DNA of 8,046 nt, taken from NCBI GenBank assembly GCA_029287695.1, contig JARFQQ010000109.1, positions 1-8,046 of the forward strand, read 5' to 3'. The stretch comes from Gammaproteobacteria bacterium (GTDB taxonomy: Bacteria; Pseudomonadota; Gammaproteobacteria; Chromatiales; Chromatiaceae). How positions within the stretch are numbered: the stretch's first letter is position 1; every line of letters starts with the position of its first letter. The notes beneath the pieces were generated by a model, which saw only the letters and a program-made list of their open reading frames with translations, was not told the DNA's origin and did not search any database. Below are positions 6,076 to 8,046 of this stretch, piece by piece. A program made the position numbers and the translations under genes.

Positions 6076-7293
6076 ATGACTCCCTTCTACCGCAATGTTC
6101 CGGTACTGGCGATAGCGCAATCGCTCATGATGAGCGCCAATTCCCTGATCGTGGCATCGGCCGCGCTTGTTGGCGCCATGCTCGCGGAAGACAAATCACT
6201 TGCGACACTACCGCTGGCAATACAGTTCATCGCCACCATGCTGACGACGATTCCTGCGTCGCTGCTCATGGACAGAATCGGAAGGAAAACCGCCTTCATG
6301 CTGGTGACGCTTGTCGGCATGACGGCGGGGGCGCTCGCGACTTGGGCGATCATCACTGACAGCTTCTGGCTCTTCGCCTGTGCAACCGGACTGGTCGGCG
6401 TCTTCAATGGCTTCGGCAATTACTACCGCTTCGCCGCAGCCGACGCTGTCGATGAGTCGCTGAAGGGCCGCGCGATCTCCTGGGTCATGATCGGTGGCGT
6501 CATCGCTGCCTTCATTGGTCCGAACCTCGCCAACCATACCCGGGAGCTCATCGACGGAGCGACATTTGCAGGAAGTTACGCAGCCCTGGTGCTCATCTAT
6601 CTGCTCTCGCTGGTGATCACCGCCTCCCTCAAACTGCCGCATCGCTTCCATAACGTCATGGAACACGACATGGCAGAACAACGCCCGCTGGGCGAGATCA
6701 TGCGGCAACCGAAATTTATCGTCGCCGTCATTTGCGCCATGTTCGGCTACGGCGTCATGTCACTCGTGATGACCGCAACCCCGCTCGCCATGGACCACCA
6801 CCATCACCATTTCGACGATACGGCTTTCGTCATTCAGTGGCACGTCCTGGCCATGTTTGCACCCTCCTTTTTCACCGGCGAACTGATTCGCCGCTTCGGG
6901 GTCAGCCGCATCATGGGCACCGGGGCACTGCTGGGTCTGGCCTGCGTCGTTCTGAATCTCGCAGGAACCAGCGTCGCGCACTTCTGGTGGGCGCTCGTGG
7001 CACTCGGCATCAGCTGGAACTTTCTGTTCATCGGCGGCACGACACTGCTGACGGAAACCTACAGGCAGGCAGAACGTGCCAAGGTGCAGGCAGCCAATGA
7101 TTTCATTGTCTTCACAACGGTCGCAGTGGCGTCACTCTCTGCCGGCTACCTGCAGTACAGCTACGGCTGGCAAACGGTCAATCTGGGGGTCGTGCCGCTG
7201 CTCCTGCTGATCCTCGCAAGCATCGCCTGGCTCACTCTGACTCAACACAGGTCAAGTCAACGCGGGGCTGTCGAGATGCAGGGCAGAGAATAG
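6076..7293 (+). CDS. Major facilitator superfamily transporter, substrate unknown
   Basis: The 405-residue inner-membrane protein has about 12 hydrophobic segments in two halves joined by a charged central loop (about 186-212), the usual MFS plan. The MFS signature between helices 2 and 3 is present as MDRIGRK (65-71). The segment GNYYRFAAADAV (114-125) on the helix-4 side and WHVLAMFAPSFFTG (255-268) are, from memory, characteristic of a widespread group of uncharacterised proteobacterial MFS proteins. The substrate is not known, so I give no specificity. Five consecutive histidines (241-245, in MDHHHHHFDD) sit on the loop after helix 7, which could bind metal or be neutral. The gene stands alone after a strong terminator; the ribosome binding site (GGCAAG) is weak. 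The 182-bp repeat array begins 3 bases after the stop codon. Confidence 0.92.
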   Translation: MTPFYRNVPVLAIAQSLMMSANSLIVASAALVGAMLAEDKSLATLPLAIQFIATMLTTIPASLLMDRIGRKTAFMLVTLVGMTAGALATWAIITDSFWLFACATGLVGVFNGFGNYYRFAAADAVDESLKGRAISWVMIGGVIAAFIGPNLANHTRELIDGATFAGSYAALVLIYLLSLVITASLKLPHRFHNVMEHDMAEQRPLGEIMRQPKFIVAVICAMFGYGVMSLVMTATPLAMDHHHHHFDDTAFVIQWHVLAMFAPSFFTGELIRRFGVSRIMGTGALLGLACVVLNLAGTSVAHFWWALVALGISWNFLFIGGTTLLTETYRQAERAKVQAANDFIVFTTVAVASLSAGYLQYSYGWQTVNLGVVPLLLLILASIAWLTLTQHRSSQRGAVEMQGRE

Positions 7294-7296
7294 GTA

Positions 7297-7478
7297 TTCA
7301 CCACGAAGGACACGAAGAGCGCAAAGTCATCCGTGCAGCTGAATGGACAGGTTGTAATCAAAGCCGAATAGCCCGGACTCAGTATCTGCACTGCCGATGC
7401 ACCCGACCCAACCTTGGCGTCCTTTGTGCTCTTTGTGGTTAATCCCCAGCTGCCCGACTATCCCGAAAAAAGTCATTT
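7297..7478 (+). repeat. Repeat unit 1
   Basis: First 182-bp copy, three bases after the transporter stop codon. Homology to the other copies on its left begins exactly at TTCACC, the tip of the left arm, which marks that as the element boundary. It differs from copy 2 at about five positions, two of them single-base indels, and from copy 3 at about five positions. Confidence 0.9.
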
Positions 7479-7660
7479 TTCACCACGAAGGACACGAAGA
7501 GCGCAAAGGTCATCCGTGCAGCTGAATGGACAGGTTGTAATCAAAGCCGAATAGCCCGGACTCAGTATCTGTACTGCCGATGCACCCGACCCAACCTTGG
7601 CGTCCTGTGTGCTCTTTGTGGTTAATCCCCAGCTGCCCGACTAACCCGAAAAAGTCATTT
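7479..7660 (+). repeat. Repeat unit 2
   Basis: Second copy. It has one extra G after the left arm (AAAGGTC for AAAGTC), and one A fewer in the A-run near its end, so the length stays 182. One base in the right arm is changed (CCTGTG for CCTTTG). Confidence 0.9.
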
Positions 7661-7842
7661 TTCACCACGAAGGACACGAAGAGCGCAAAGTCATCCGTGC
7701 AGCTGTATGGACAGGTTGTAATCAAAGCCGAATAGCCCGGACTCAGCATCTGTTCTGCCGATGCACCCGACCCAACCTTGGCGTCCTTTGTGCTCTTTGT
7801 GGTTAATCCCCAGCTGCCCGACTAACCCGAAAAAAGTCATTT
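7661..7842 (+). repeat. Repeat unit 3
   Basis: Third copy, about 97% identical to copy 1. Changes are in the central part (CTGTATGG, CAGCATCTGTTCTG); both arms match copy 1. Confidence 0.9.
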
Positions 7843-8012
7843 TTCACCACGAAGGACACGAAGAGCGCAAAGGTCAGCCGTGCAGCTGTATGGACAGGTT
7901 GAAAGCAAAGCCGAATAGCCCGGACTCACAATCTGAACTCCCGATTCACCCGCCACCACCTTGGCGTCCTATGTGCTCTTTGTGGTTAATCCCCAGCTGC
8001 CCGACTAAGCCG
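7843..8012 (+). repeat. Repeat unit 4, most diverged and incomplete at its right end
   Basis: The last copy is roughly 90% identical to the others, with some fifteen changes nearly all in the centre. Its left arm is identical to the other three. Similarity to the other copies is lost shortly after GCCCGACTA, where CGGGCAGTGG replaces the A-run and T-run spacer. Confidence 0.85.
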
Positions 8013-8017
8013 GGCAG
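7997..8017. repeat. Small hairpin at the right end of the repeat array
   Basis: CTGCCCG (7997-8003) and CGGGCAG (8011-8017) form a perfect 7-bp stem around a 7-base loop. No T-run follows, so it is not an obvious intrinsic terminator. The right half is missing in copies 1-3. The remaining bases to 8046 contain no gene that I can see. Confidence 0.45.
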
Positions 8018-8046
8018 TGGTCATGGTTCTCCCCGGAGAACGCCGG

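Larger units (their letters stand above)
7297..8012. repeat. Tandem array of four 182-bp units with inverted-repeat ends
   Basis: Four head-to-tail copies start at 7297, 7479, 7661 and 7843, exactly 182 bases apart. Each begins with the same 30-base left arm (7297-7326 in copy 1, TTCACCACGAAGGACACG...). Each has a right arm (7413-7442 in copy 1) that is its imperfect reverse complement: of 30 positions about 22 pair by Watson-Crick and 4 by G-U on the plus-strand RNA. The arms belong to the CACCACGAAGGACACGAAG family of intergenic repeats seen in many environmental bacteria. After the right arm comes a spacer with CCCCAGCTGCCCGACTA and an A-run/T-run joint. No convincing protein-coding gene lies in this stretch. 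Role unknown: candidates are a miniature mobile element amplified in tandem, a structured RNA, or a 3'-end element of the transporter transcript. Confidence 0.93.

Noticed and set aside
7510..7749. 79-residue minus-strand frame containing FALFVSFVVK
   Set aside because: It spans repeat units and is translated repeat sequence; phrases of this sort are a known artefact of the CACGAAGGACACGAAG repeat family.
7297..8012. CRISPR array
   Set aside because: The 182-bp period and near-identical whole units do not fit short repeats with unique spacers, and no cas gene is present.

Overview
The window looks like a chromosomal stretch of a moderately GC-rich gammaproteobacterium. The basis is gene order: an envC-gpmI pair facing away from a yibN-type rhodanese, secB and gpsA is the classic neighbourhood of E. 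coli and its relatives. Two departures point away from the enterics. There is no grxC between the rhodanese and secB, and an ArsR-family regulator gene is inserted in front of the rhodanese. The regulator's cysteine pattern and the rhodanese partner would suit a sulfide- or persulfide-exposed bacterium such as a sulfur-oxidising lineage, but that is inference.

Layout. Positions 1-2768 (minus strand) hold gpmI, then envC, then the first codons of another exported protein, packed as one operon (gpmI and envC abut with no spacer). Positions 2769-2927 are a divergent promoter region with an AT-rich dyad between two candidate promoters. Positions 2928-5166 (plus strand) hold arsR-type regulator, membrane-anchored rhodanese, secB and gpsA, with gaps of 4 and 2 bases and then a 17-base overlap, so they are very likely co-transcribed. 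A secreted DUF302 protein gene (5170-5610, minus) converges on gpsA with only 3 bases between stop codons. Positions 5611-5798 are a second divergent control region with two dyads. An unrecognised 45-residue, extremely acidic small protein (5799-5936) has its own ribosome binding site and a very strong intrinsic terminator. A 12-TM-type MFS transporter follows (6076-7293). The remainder (7297 to about 8012) is a tandem array of four copies of a 182-bp unit whose ends form an imperfect inverted repeat.

How the parts work together. GpmI serves glycolysis. EnvC activates septal amidases for daughter-cell separation. SecB is the export chaperone and GpsA makes sn-glycerol-3-phosphate for phospholipids. 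The most suggestive system is the regulator-rhodanese pair. The regulator has two cysteines (C40 and C106) with exactly the 66-residue spacing of the SqrR/BigR persulfide sensors, and the next gene encodes a rhodanese with an intact CRSGNQS active loop. Because secB and gpsA follow without a visible break, persulfide status could also affect their transcription. The other items worth a second look are the orphan acidic small protein and the structured 182-bp tandem repeat.
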